Positions 18,972 through 26,952 of a stretch of DNA of 64,000 nucleotides are shown here, piece after piece. The notes under the pieces were generated by a model, which saw only the letters and a list, made by a program, of their open reading frames with translations, had not been told where the DNA came from and ran no database searches. Numbering within the stretch: position 1 is the first letter of the stretch; every line of letters begins with the position of its first letter. The stretch spans positions 8,296,877 to 8,360,876 of the forward strand of contig NZ_CM001403.1 of assembly GCF_000166195.2 (NCBI RefSeq). The letters are read 5' to 3'. Source of the DNA: Mucilaginibacter paludis DSM 18603 (GTDB lineage Bacteria; Bacteroidota; Bacteroidia; Sphingobacteriales; Sphingobacteriaceae). The position numbers and the translations under genes are program-made.

Positions 18972-20555
18972 GTGAAAAAGTATCTGTTTCTTTTACCACT
19001 GCTTTGCTTTTCGGCCGTTGTAAAGGCACAAACAGATACCGTTGCCTATAAAATAAGCAAACTCCCTTATAAGCACGTTGATGCTTTAGCCAAATTTGTA
19101 CAGGGAGATTTTAACGCCTATATCTCTAAAACTCTACAATACAATCACGTAGTAAAAAACAGCGTTAAAGGACAAATTATTTTGTTGATGAGCATAGGCG
19201 CGGATGGCAGCATATCCAACGTCGTGATATTAAAAAGCCTGTCGCCCGTAATTGACCAGGAGGTGGTAAAGGTGGTAAGCGCCTCACCCAAATGGCAACC
19301 AGCGATGCTCAATGGCCAAAAAGTGAGTATGGATATGGTACTCAATATCGCTATAGCCATCAGCGGATCAAACACAGCTACGCCGCCAAAAGCTCCGGTA
19401 AAGCAATTGCTGGCCAATAACCAGCCTACGGCGTTACCTGTAAAAGCTGTTAACAGTGCACCATCCCCTACGGCAATAAAAGCTCCCCCGGCTGTTGTAA
19501 ATAAACCCACACTACCAGTTGTAAAAACCCGGAAACCTGTTGCTACCAAGCCTGCCGCTCTTGTTGCAAAAAAACCGCAACCAATTTTGCTAAAAAAGCC
19601 AGCCATTACAGTTGCTAAAAAGATGGCGACGCCGGTGACTAAAAAGCCGGTTATAGCGAAAGTTACTCCGCCGGTAATAAAAAAAGTTATTCCGCCCGTG
19701 GTTAAGAAACCGGTTCTGCCGATTGCTAAAAAGACCCTGCCACCAGTGGCTAAAAAAACGGCTCCTCCAAAACCGCTGCCACCAGTGGCTAAAAAGGCTA
19801 TCGCGCCACCCGTAAAAAAACTTGTTCTGCTGGTTGCCAAAAAGCCAATACCACCCGCGGTGAAAAAAGCAGATCCTCCAAAATTGGCACCGCCGGTAAT
19901 TAAAAAAGTTACTCCCACGGTTGTGAAGAAACCTGAGCCTGTTGTTGCTAAAAAACCGGCAACACCGGTAGTAAAAAAAGCAGTACCACCGAAGATCGTA
20001 CCTCCGGTTGCAAAAAAGGTAATTTTGCCGGTGGCCAAAAAACCGCTGCCGGTAGTGGATAAAAAAGCTATAAAACCTATCACAAACAAACCAGCTCCAC
20101 CAAAAGCAGCACCGATAGCAAAAAAAGCGTTTACGGCTTTGCCAAAGAAAACTGAACCGTTGCTGGCCAAAAAGGAGAAGGAACCGGTTATTAAAAAACC
20201 GAAACGGAAGATCATGAAACAGGATCTGTTTAATCCATCGAGCAAAGGTGCAGTATTCCCTGGTGGCGGCCTTCCTGCTTTCTTTAAATACCTCGCCGGA
20301 AATATCAGTTACCCGTTGGGCTCAAAAAAAGCCAATATCGAGGGTAAGGTACTTTTATCTTTCGTGGTAGAAGAGGATGGCAGTGTTAACGACGTTGAAA
20401 TTATAAGCAGTCCGGCCGATGATCTGGGCCAGGAGGCAATTCGTGTGTTGTTAGCTTCACCTAAATGGAAGCCAGCTGAACAAAATGGGCGAAAAGTACC
20501 TGTATCGTATCAAATTCCTATTAAATTTACGTTAACAGATAAAGCAACTAATTAA
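18972..20555 (+). CDS. TonB-family protein with two TonB_C domains and long Lys/Pro linker, 527 aa
   Basis: The start is GTG at 18972, giving MKKYLFLLPLLCFSAVVKAQ, a cleavable-looking signal peptide. A TonB C-terminal-like domain follows (about 30-135; VKGQIILLMSIGADGSI, ASPKWQPAMLNGQKV). Next is a linker of about 275 residues made of imperfect repeats of VxKKPxPPVAKK type, strongly basic and proline-rich. The second TonB_C domain is at about 430-525 (VFPGGGLPAFFKYLAGNI, IEGKVLLSFVVEEDGSV, ASPKWKPAEQNGRKVPV). TonB_C domains contact outer-membrane receptors. Classical TonB has an uncleaved N-terminal helix for ExbB/ExbD; here the helix looks like a signal peptide, so a fully periplasmic role is possible. 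A second TonB_C gene follows 18 bases later, probably in one operon. Confidence 0.88.
   Translation: MKKYLFLLPLLCFSAVVKAQTDTVAYKISKLPYKHVDALAKFVQGDFNAYISKTLQYNHVVKNSVKGQIILLMSIGADGSISNVVILKSLSPVIDQEVVKVVSASPKWQPAMLNGQKVSMDMVLNIAIAISGSNTATPPKAPVKQLLANNQPTALPVKAVNSAPSPTAIKAPPAVVNKPTLPVVKTRKPVATKPAALVAKKPQPILLKKPAITVAKKMATPVTKKPVIAKVTPPVIKKVIPPVVKKPVLPIAKKTLPPVAKKTAPPKPLPPVAKKAIAPPVKKLVLLVAKKPIPPAVKKADPPKLAPPVIKKVTPTVVKKPEPVVAKKPATPVVKKAVPPKIVPPVAKKVILPVAKKPLPVVDKKAIKPITNKPAPPKAAPIAKKAFTALPKKTEPLLAKKEKEPVIKKPKRKIMKQDLFNPSSKGAVFPGGGLPAFFKYLAGNISYPLGSKKANIEGKVLLSFVVEEDGSVNDVEIISSPADDLGQEAIRVLLASPKWKPAEQNGRKVPVSYQIPIKFTLTDKATN
19380..20210 (+). repeat. Degenerate Lys/Pro/Ala linker repeats inside TonB-like gene
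   Basis: The DNA is a run of imperfect in-frame repeats coding Val-Ala/Val/Ile-Lys-Lys-Pro/Thr-x-Pro-Pro units, with over twenty Lys-Lys steps. Repeats differ in sequence, so expansion is old or under selection for composition. The low complexity also opens a long false frame on the other strand. Confidence 0.8.
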
Positions 20556-20573
20556 TCTCTTTTACGTTATTTC

Positions 20574-20984
20574 ATGATGAATAAATATCTTTTAATACTG
20601 CTAATAACAACTCTGCCCTATACTTTAAGGGCGCAGAGAGTTACTGTAACCAAAATACCCGAAAACAAAATAAACAATAAAGCACTGGATGTTGAACCTA
20701 AATTTCCGGGAGGCGCCAAAGCTTTTTATAAATATATCTCAAAAAATATAGCCTATGATAAAGATGCCGAAGCAAAAGATATGCAAGGTATTGTTACCAT
20801 AAGCATGGCCATTGAAAAAGACGGTCGCATTACCGATGTTAAGGTGGTTAAAGGCGTATCGGATATTGTGGACAAAGAGGTAGTGAGGGTAATCAGTTCT
20901 TCGCCGATGTGGAAACCTGGGATGCAGCATGGCGCACCTATTAAGGTTCGTTATACTTTTAAAATTGCATTAACTGCCAGTTGA
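20574..20984 (+). CDS. Single TonB_C domain protein, 136 aa
   Basis: A signal peptide (MMNKYLLILLITTLPYTLRAQ) leads into one TonB C-terminal domain spanning about residues 45-135. FPGGAKAFYKYISKNI, GIVTISMAIEKDGRI and SSPMWKPGMQHGAPIKVRYTF match the second domain of the preceding gene almost block for block. It is therefore a close paralogue lacking the linker, probably made by partial duplication. It has no membrane anchor beyond the signal peptide and no proline-rich spacer, so it cannot work as a classical TonB. It is probably a periplasmic protein cotranscribed with the upstream gene. Confidence 0.85.
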   Translation: MMNKYLLILLITTLPYTLRAQRVTVTKIPENKINNKALDVEPKFPGGAKAFYKYISKNIAYDKDAEAKDMQGIVTISMAIEKDGRITDVKVVKGVSDIVDKEVVRVISSSPMWKPGMQHGAPIKVRYTFKIALTAS

Positions 20985-21028
20985 ACTTACAAAAGGTTAA
21001 AATACTAAAACGAAAATATCTTACGCAG

Positions 21029-21068
21029 GTAATCCCTTATAATACACAACTGCATCATAAGGGATTAC
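21029..21068. terminator. Convergent hairpin between TonB_C gene and barrel protein gene
   Basis: The arms GTAATCCCTTAT (21029-21040) and ATAAGGGATTAC (21057-21068) make a perfect 12-bp stem with a 16-base loop, midway between two convergent stop codons. No T-run follows on either strand, so the terminator call rests on position and stem strength. Confidence 0.5.
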
Positions 21069-21088
21069 AAAGTTTCCGAAGGGTGCTG

Positions 21089-23947
21089 CTAATAGTCGCC
21101 CATTGGCGGCCCTCCTAATGGCGGACCACCCATTGGCGGATTACCATCACGAGGGGCGCCATTGGGCAGTCCTGGCTTCTGGCCGGCAAATTTCTGCAGG
21201 CGTAGCGTAAAGGTCAGCAGGAAATATCTGCCCAGCCTGTTGCTCTCTGTCTGCGTAATATAACTACCATTCTGCGTGGTGCTGAATCCTGTATTTTGGT
21301 TAAACAAATCAAAAGCTGATAAGCGCAGAGCTCCTGCATTTAGCTTCAGAAATTTCTTCTCTACATAGGCATTCAGGATGTTCGGATTAGTAGCCCCGGT
21401 ATAACCGTAGTATAATGTCTTCGTAAAATCGTAACTTAATGTCCAGGTTTTATAAAAATAGTTTTTACCATTCAACCCCAGGTTCAGCGTACGGAAGTTA
21501 TTGTTCAGATTATTTTGTTTTAACGAGTTATTGGTACTGGTAACTCCATAGCTGGTGCTCAATTCGGCATCAATGATGTTATCTATACTGGTCCGGAATT
21601 TTACGCCCTGGGTAAGGTTAATGCTTTTGGCGATGTTCTTCTCCGTGGTCTGTTCATAAGTTACCGGTGCCACATTGCTCACATATGATATATTGTTACT
21701 ATAGCTGATGTTACCATTAAACATTAGCGTGTAGCGCCTTTCCTGCCACGGCCTGGCATAAACATAATTACCCGCAGCACTGTAATAGCCATCCGCATTT
21801 TGGTATCGTGTTAAAATAGTACCGGCAAGCTTGCTATCGGGGGTATAACTTTGCGGATAAGTAATGGTATTAGCTGCAATTTTATTGTTTGTTTGAGTGA
21901 ATGATAAACCTGCGAAAAGTACGTTGCCCGACATAAAGTCGAATTTATTGTAGCGTAACGACAGGTTGTTGTTAAACTCGGGCTTTAAATCAGGATTTCC
22001 CTGCACCGGGTAAAGGCTATTTGAAAAATCAGTTACGGGCTGTAATTCTGTATAGATAGGCTGATTACTCGCTCCGCTATAGTTAAAATTAAGCGACTGG
22101 CTGCGCGAGACATTATAAACAAAGCGGGCATTGGGTGCAAAGTTAAGCGTACTTACACGCGTATCTGCTCCCGCCTTGGCCGAGTAGCCGCTCAATAAAA
22201 CCGGTTGCAGTGCTACACCAAGGGTGTAGTTATATTTTTGCTCAATAAAACGGTAGTTTAAACCCACCCGGTTAGTAATAAAATCAAAAGCGTAATCGTT
22301 ACTTAGCAAATTATACCGGTTGCGGGTGTTGGCGGTAGTTAGAGTGTCGGTTGCTTTATCCGACGTGGTATGGGCATAATGATAGGCATAGTTAAGTTCC
22401 AAAAACGATCGTTTGCTCAAAGGCTCCATGTAAGATAGTGAAGCGCCTACGCTATCAAGTTTCACGTCAGTACTAATCAGTTGGTTAACAGGTGCATTGG
22501 CTACCCCAGCTAAATAGCTGTATACCGGGTTCTGTGTTTGGGTTAATGATGTTGAACCAGCACTAAAATTGACGCTGAAGTTGCGCCCGCTCGTATTAAA
22601 TTTATGGTTATACAACACATTTGCACCATAATTTGGAGATGATGAGTTTAAGGTTGAGTTAAGGATATAATCGCTCGCTACCGTATTATTATTGGTTAAC
22701 GTACTATTTTGAACCAGGCTGGTATTCACCCCGGCATAACTAAAAGTAGGTGAAACTTTTAAATAATTGAGTGGGTCTATTTTGTATTCGATGTTTAAAT
22801 TAAACCGGTGGTTTTGCTTACCGTCGGTTTGATTGCTGCTGTAGTTATTGATACTTGGCAAATTTAAAGAAGAATTGCTTTGAATGGTTGAACTGAGCGT
22901 ATTCACCGTATTATCGGAGAAGCTATAGCTGCCATAAACGGAGATATTTTTACCCCACTGATCGCGATAATTTAAACCGGCCGAACGAGTGGCGGTAATG
23001 CCGTTTGAACTTGCAGCGTTTCCGGATGGACCGCCGCCGCCCCCACCAGGGCCACCACCCCTTGGGCCGCCACCACCGAAGCTGAACAAGTTAGCGTTGG
23101 TGTTATTCAGGTTGGCCAAAATGGCAATTTGTTGGTCGCCGTTAAATTTAAAAAGGTTTCCGGAGGCAACGTAGCGGTTACTCTCGTTTTTATCTAATAC
23201 GCCGCTTTGCGCATCTGCGCCATCACCTAAATTAAGCTGACCGAAATAGCCGTAATTTTTATCGGGCCGGATGGTGATGTTCAATATTTTGTCAGATTCT
23301 CCAGTCTTTAACCCGGTCAGATTAGCCTGGTCGCCATAATCATCAATAATCTGGATACTCTGTACAATACTGGCTGGCAGGTTTTGAGTAGCCGTTTTTA
23401 CATCGCCGTTAAAAAAATCCTTCCCGTTTACCCGTACTTTGGTTACGCTTTTCCCTTGCGCAGTTACGTTGCCATCCTTATCCACATCAACCCCTGGCAG
23501 CTTTTTAAGTATATCCTCAACGGGTGCGCCATCCTGAACCTTATAGGCGGCTGCATTAAACTCTACAGTGTCCTCTTTTAACTTAATGGGGTTTACTCCT
23601 ACTATATTTACCGCGTTAAGCAAGGTGCTGCTATTTTTCAACACAGTTGTTCCTAAAAAAAACGCGCCGGTTTTGGTAACTCCCTTATAAGCTTTCCGGT
23701 TAGGCAGGTACCCAAGTGCCGAAATGGTAATACTGAACGGAGCCTGCTGCACCTTTGTAAAACTAAACACGCCATTAGTACCTGTACTTACTGATAAGCT
23801 ATCATTTGCCATCAGCATGGTAACTTTTGCGCCGGGTACAGCGAGTCCCGTTGAATCCTTCACTATGCCGCTAACTGTGAGTGTTTGTTGCGCAAAGCCC
23901 TGACTCGACAAAAAAAGAAATAACATCAATATGAGTTTCCTAAACAT
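21089..23947 (-). CDS. Outer-membrane beta-barrel protein, TonB-dependent receptor-like, 952 aa
   Basis: A signal peptide (to about residue 20, GFAQQ) precedes a carboxypeptidase-regulatory-like domain (about 23-100; GIVKDSTGLAVPGAKV). A plug-like domain follows (about 125-240; VEDILKKLPGVDVDKDGNVTAQGK, KVRVNGKDFF), then an OMP_b-brl_3 type barrel. It is not SusC-like: the SusC plug signature is absent and no SusD is adjacent. Two low-complexity stretches stand out: a glycine-rich loop near residues 292-310, likely surface exposed, and a Gly/Pro/Met tail (GGPPLGGPPMGDY) replacing the usual terminal aromatic barrel signal. Substrate is unknown. The gene is monocistronic by position. Confidence 0.9.
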   Translation of the reverse strand: MFRKLILMLFLFLSSQGFAQQTLTVSGIVKDSTGLAVPGAKVTMLMANDSLSVSTGTNGVFSFTKVQQAPFSITISALGYLPNRKAYKGVTKTGAFFLGTTVLKNSSTLLNAVNIVGVNPIKLKEDTVEFNAAAYKVQDGAPVEDILKKLPGVDVDKDGNVTAQGKSVTKVRVNGKDFFNGDVKTATQNLPASIVQSIQIIDDYGDQANLTGLKTGESDKILNITIRPDKNYGYFGQLNLGDGADAQSGVLDKNESNRYVASGNLFKFNGDQQIAILANLNNTNANLFSFGGGGPRGGGPGGGGGGPSGNAASSNGITATRSAGLNYRDQWGKNISVYGSYSFSDNTVNTLSSTIQSNSSLNLPSINNYSSNQTDGKQNHRFNLNIEYKIDPLNYLKVSPTFSYAGVNTSLVQNSTLTNNNTVASDYILNSTLNSSSPNYGANVLYNHKFNTSGRNFSVNFSAGSTSLTQTQNPVYSYLAGVANAPVNQLISTDVKLDSVGASLSYMEPLSKRSFLELNYAYHYAHTTSDKATDTLTTANTRNRYNLLSNDYAFDFITNRVGLNYRFIEQKYNYTLGVALQPVLLSGYSAKAGADTRVSTLNFAPNARFVYNVSRSQSLNFNYSGASNQPIYTELQPVTDFSNSLYPVQGNPDLKPEFNNNLSLRYNKFDFMSGNVLFAGLSFTQTNNKIAANTITYPQSYTPDSKLAGTILTRYQNADGYYSAAGNYVYARPWQERRYTLMFNGNISYSNNISYVSNVAPVTYEQTTEKNIAKSINLTQGVKFRTSIDNIIDAELSTSYGVTSTNNSLKQNNLNNNFRTLNLGLNGKNYFYKTWTLSYDFTKTLYYGYTGATNPNILNAYVEKKFLKLNAGALRLSAFDLFNQNTGFSTTQNGSYITQTESNRLGRYFLLTFTLRLQKFAGQKPGLPNGAPRDGNPPMGGPPLGGPPMGDY

Positions 23948-24246
23948 ATCCTGGTCTTTGAGTTGACAAAAATTATTAACTCAAATAAACGGGCTATAAT
24001 TTGGCTGCTCAAATGCAATAGACCATTGGCTAAGATTAGTCGACCATCCGTCAGAAGCTGCTTTTCATACCGTGGAACCAGGGCTTCATGGGCTTTTATC
24101 GTTTAAAGTTGTTAAATGGTCGGCAAGGAATTGCCTATGGACGATTAGCAAGCATATTCCGGTTTGTAGTAGTACGTGGACATAATTAAATAACAAAGGC
24201 CGCTTAGTTTAAGCGGCCCTTGATGTACATATTGTAATCGGATGTT
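23948..24246. other. Gap between stress gene and barrel-protein gene
   Basis: The 299 bases hold the leader of the barrel protein gene on one side and the terminator of the DUF892 gene on the other. I see no further gene or repeat. Confidence 0.5.
24198..24218 (-). terminator. Rho-independent terminator of the DUF892 gene
   Basis: The arms GGCCGCTTA (24198-24206) and TAAGCGGCC (24210-24218) form a GC-rich 9-bp stem with a 3-base loop. Read on the minus strand, it lies 29 bases after the stop and is followed by TTTGTTATTTAATT. Confidence 0.8.
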
Positions 24247-24789
24247 TTATTCGGCTGCGGCCTGCTCGTTAACAAAAGTTTCCGCAACGGTTGTTAGTGC
24301 TACATCTGTAGCTTTTTCGTTTTCCAATGTTTGCGACAGCAGGTCAGCAACATCAGTATGGCCCATGTTTGCAGCAAAAACTCTAAGCGTACCGTAAGTA
24401 GCAATTTCGTAATGCTCAACTTTTTGAGCCGCCAGGATAAGTCCCGCATCACGTATCATGGTACCGGCATCGGTATCTTCAATAATACCATTAGCCTCCT
24501 CCAGCAATCCAGCCATCGCATCGCATTTTTTTGCAGCTGGTTTTTCGTCAAGCAAAGCAAAAACCTGTTCTAAGGTTTCAATATGCGTTTGGGTTTCTAA
24601 AGTATGCTTGTCAAAGGCCTCGGCCAATTCGCTGCTTGTAGCAGCCTTCTTCATTTTAGGTAATGCCTTAACCAGGTGTTTTTCGGCCCAGTAAATATCT
24701 TTTAACTCGTCAATAAAAAATTCATGGAATTCAGAATCTTCCATTTTGCCTGTTTTTGAAGGCACTGCTTGTTTTTTTGTGGTTTTCAT
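24247..24789 (-). CDS. Ferritin-like DUF892 (YciE/YciF-type) stress protein, 180 aa
   Basis: After a short Lys-rich leader, the domain (about 20-175) begins EFFIDELKDIYWAEKHLVKALPKM, the family signature of the DUF892 four-helix bundle. The acidic and His residues expected for a di-iron or ferritin-like site occur in DELKDIYWAE, KHTLETQTHIE and VEHYEIATYGTLR. Members are induced by general, osmotic and oxidative stress; their reaction is not firmly known. The nearby lmo0937-type gene on the same strand (43 bases upstream) is also a stress-associated family, so the two probably share a transcript. Length is typical. Confidence 0.92.
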   Translation of the reverse strand: MKTTKKQAVPSKTGKMEDSEFHEFFIDELKDIYWAEKHLVKALPKMKKAATSSELAEAFDKHTLETQTHIETLEQVFALLDEKPAAKKCDAMAGLLEEANGIIEDTDAGTMIRDAGLILAAQKVEHYEIATYGTLRVFAANMGHTDVADLLSQTLENEKATDVALTTVAETFVNEQAAAE

Positions 24790-24832
24790 AGGTATTTTTT
24801 TTTAATAGATTGATAGAATGAGGCAGCGGGGG

Positions 24833-24988
24833 TTAAACAACCGCGTCGCGCCTGATGAAGCCGAGGATAAGTGATATGATAGCAATCACTAATAAAATGT
24901 GAATTAAGCTGCCAGCTGAATAAACGAAGGCCCCTAATGCCCATCCTATAATCAGGATAACGGCAACGATGTAAAGTAATGATCTCAT
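24833..24988 (-). CDS. lmo0937-family (DUF5670-like) small membrane protein, 51 aa
   Basis: Minus-strand frame from ATG 24988 to TAA 24833. The peptide begins MRSLLYIVAVILIIGWALGA, then has a second hydrophobic helix (SLIHILLVIAIISLILGFI) and a basic end (RRDAVV). Two helices with the W-x-x-G and GSLIHILLVIA segments match the widespread lmo0937 family of tiny membrane proteins. These often sit beside general-stress genes, as here next to the DUF892 gene. The molecular role is unknown. It falls below common length cut-offs and is easily missed. Start choice is clear, as the ATG begins the first helix. Confidence 0.85.
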   Translation of the reverse strand: MRSLLYIVAVILIIGWALGAFVYSAGSLIHILLVIAIISLILGFIRRDAVV

Positions 24989-25029
24989 GGTTAATGTTTT
25001 TTAGTGTATGTTGAATTTTACTTGTTATC

Positions 25030-25048
25030 GGTATACAATTTATATACC
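25030..25048. promoter_or_regulatory. Inverted repeat upstream of the stress gene pair
   Basis: The arms GGTATA (25030-25035) and TATACC (25043-25048) are separated by 7 bases, 42 bases upstream of the lmo0937-type start. The size and symmetry suit a repressor or activator site, but it is AT-rich and could be chance. Confidence 0.35.
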
Positions 25049-25210
25049 AATGCAGGGCGCAATGTTAAATCAACCGTATGGGCCATACTTTTTAAATGAT
25101 GTGTAGGGAATATCAAAATTGGGTTTACAATAGCATACATTATTAAATAAATTTAAGCGAGGCATAAATATTGCTAAGAATTATTTCTTAACAATTAAAA
25201 ATAGAACTAA

Positions 25211-26173
25211 ATGATGAAAAAATACTTCAGCATAAAAGCCCTTAAAAACGGATTCACTATTTTAAAGGCCGCCTTTAATAGTTTTATGGACGACAAAGCA
25301 CTCAAGTATAGCGCCTCCCTTGCCTATTATACAATTTTCTCGCTTGCCCCGCTGTTGTTGTTGCTAATTTCGCTTGCCGCCGTATTTTTAGGAAAGGATG
25401 CCATTCAGGGTAAGGTTTTTTCAGAAATTAACGGCATCGTTGGCAACGATGCGGCTAAGCAAATCCAGGACATGATCAAACACCTCGAACTCTCCGGAGA
25501 ATCTACCTTATCGGTAGTTGTTGGGGTTGTTACCCTCATCATCGGAGCCACATCGGTTTTCGGCGAAATACAGGATACCATCAACATTATCTGGCAAGTA
25601 AAAGCAAAACCAGAAAAAGGTTGGCTTAAACTTATTAAAGACCGCTTACTATCTTCGTCACTTATTATTACCCTCGGATTTTTACTGTTGGTATCGCTTG
25701 TGGTTAACGGCGCCCTCCTCGCGTTGAGCGACAGGCTGAAAAACTTTTTGCCGGATATCACAGTTATCCTGTTAAGCGTCATCAATATAGTCATCAGCTT
25801 TATTGTTATTGCCGTGTTATTCGGTATTATTTTCAAGATGCTTCCCGATGCCAAAATAGCCTGGAAAGACGTAGTATCCGGAGCTATTTTTACCGCTATT
25901 TTGTTCATGATAGGTAGGTTGGTTATTGGAATTTATATTGATCAATCGGGAACAAGTTCAACTTATGGCGCCGCAGGATCATTAATCGTGATCCTGTTGT
26001 GGATTTATTATACGGCGGCAATTCTTTATTTTGGAGCAGAATTTACAAGAGCCTACGCCGACTTTAACGGAATTAAAATTGAACCGGCGGATTTTGCGGT
26101 ACATGTGGAGCAAAAAGAAGAGGAAAAAGATGTGGCTGTATTGCCAAGGCAACATCACGACACAGCAAAATAA
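25211..26173 (+). CDS. YihY/virulence factor BrkB-family membrane protein, 320 aa
   Basis: Hydrophobic segments occur at about residues 35-58, 95-115, 148-172, 188-215, 220-240 and 253-275, giving six membrane helices. The family signature YSASLAYYTIFSLAPLLLLL is near residue 35, and the later motif SGTSSTYGAAGSLIVILLWIYYTAAILYFGAEFTRAY is present in pieces. An acidic cytoplasmic tail (EQKEEEKDVAV) ends the protein. This family was once mis-assigned as RNase BN; its function is still not established. It is inner-membrane by topology. A small acidic hypothetical gene follows 69 bases downstream on the same strand. The first of two adjacent Met codons is given as the start. Confidence 0.93.
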   Translation: MMKKYFSIKALKNGFTILKAAFNSFMDDKALKYSASLAYYTIFSLAPLLLLLISLAAVFLGKDAIQGKVFSEINGIVGNDAAKQIQDMIKHLELSGESTLSVVVGVVTLIIGATSVFGEIQDTINIIWQVKAKPEKGWLKLIKDRLLSSSLIITLGFLLLVSLVVNGALLALSDRLKNFLPDITVILLSVINIVISFIVIAVLFGIIFKMLPDAKIAWKDVVSGAIFTAILFMIGRLVIGIYIDQSGTSSTYGAAGSLIVILLWIYYTAAILYFGAEFTRAYADFNGIKIEPADFAVHVEQKEEEKDVAVLPRQHHDTAK

Positions 26174-26242
26174 TACTGGCGTTAAGTAAATGTTAATAAC
26201 GTTATTTGTCTGTCTTTTATTTTTTTTCCATATTTAAAACCA

Positions 26243-26491
26243 ATGAAACAAATTGAAAAAGTAAAGCAGCAGCTTAGGGAGCTGGCAGAGCCTGTTAATT
26301 CGTTTACTTCAGAACTTGTTCAACTGAAGGTAGTCGACTGGTTATTAAATCATCTGGAGCATTGGAACAAAAAGAATCATGACAGCGATTTGCCGTCATC
26401 AGATGCAAAAGTTACTACTTCAGGTACCTCACTCAACGAAGACCAGCCATCAGACAAAGCTGAGGATGTAATGCAAACGCTGGAAAGTTAG
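26243..26491 (+). CDS. Small hydrophilic hypothetical protein, 82 aa
   Basis: No family recognised. The N-terminal half (KVKQQLRELAEPVNSFTSEL, KVVDWLLNHLEHW) is predicted amphipathic helix. The C-terminal half is polar and acidic with many Ser, Asp and Thr, hence probably disordered. No signal peptide or membrane helix is present. It follows the YihY gene by 69 bases on the same strand, and its composition looks like a real soluble protein rather than a shadow frame. Confidence 0.6.
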   Translation: MKQIEKVKQQLRELAEPVNSFTSELVQLKVVDWLLNHLEHWNKKNHDSDLPSSDAKVTTSGTSLNEDQPSDKAEDVMQTLES

Positions 26492-26952
26492 ATCGGTCCC
26501 AAACCAATAATTTCCCGTGTCAACGTGGTTACTCATCTCAATAAAACTGGCAAAGAGTAACCACGATTACTTTTGATATTTTTGTTGAACAAGATATCTG
26601 TGCACAATAATAACTTGCCGGGCACAATTATATTTATCCTATAGGCTATTTTTGATAATACCGTTTTACCTGCGATATCGAAATACTCAATCATATCGAG
26701 GCATCCTGTCCCTTTGTTATTATTTAGTGAAAAAGCTCCGTTTTTTTCCGGATTTGATATAACAAGTACAGCAACTCGGCAATGCCCTCGCCTATTCAGG
26801 AGTAAGCCATAAACGATTTCGTTGATCAATGTTACTCTTCTCCCCCCTGAAAAAAATTGATGCATCATCATAGCAGCCATTTTTTCCAAATGATACGTAT
26901 ATCCAAATTTACTACAAAATTGATAGTGATGTTTGCGGAACACTAATCATAC
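26492..26952. other. 461-base intergenic region without a confident gene
   Basis: A minus-strand frame (26533-26943, 136 codons) covers most of the gap. It starts only 10 bases from the divergent TonB receptor start and lacks any recognisable domain, signal peptide or consistent helix pattern. It might encode a lineage-specific protein, but I would not annotate it on present evidence. I saw no repeat or RNA structure. Confidence 0.4.

Noticed and set aside
19145..20245. A 366-codon minus-strand frame rich in Gly, Phe and Thr opposite the TonB-like gene
   Set aside because: It is the mirror of the Lys/Pro repeat codons and has no signal peptide, domain or start context. The plus-strand protein has recognisable TonB_C domains at both ends.
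26533..26943. A 136-codon minus-strand frame between the small acidic gene and the TonB receptor
   Set aside because: No domain, helix pattern or signal peptide, and it would start on top of the divergent receptor promoter. Left as unresolved intergenic sequence.
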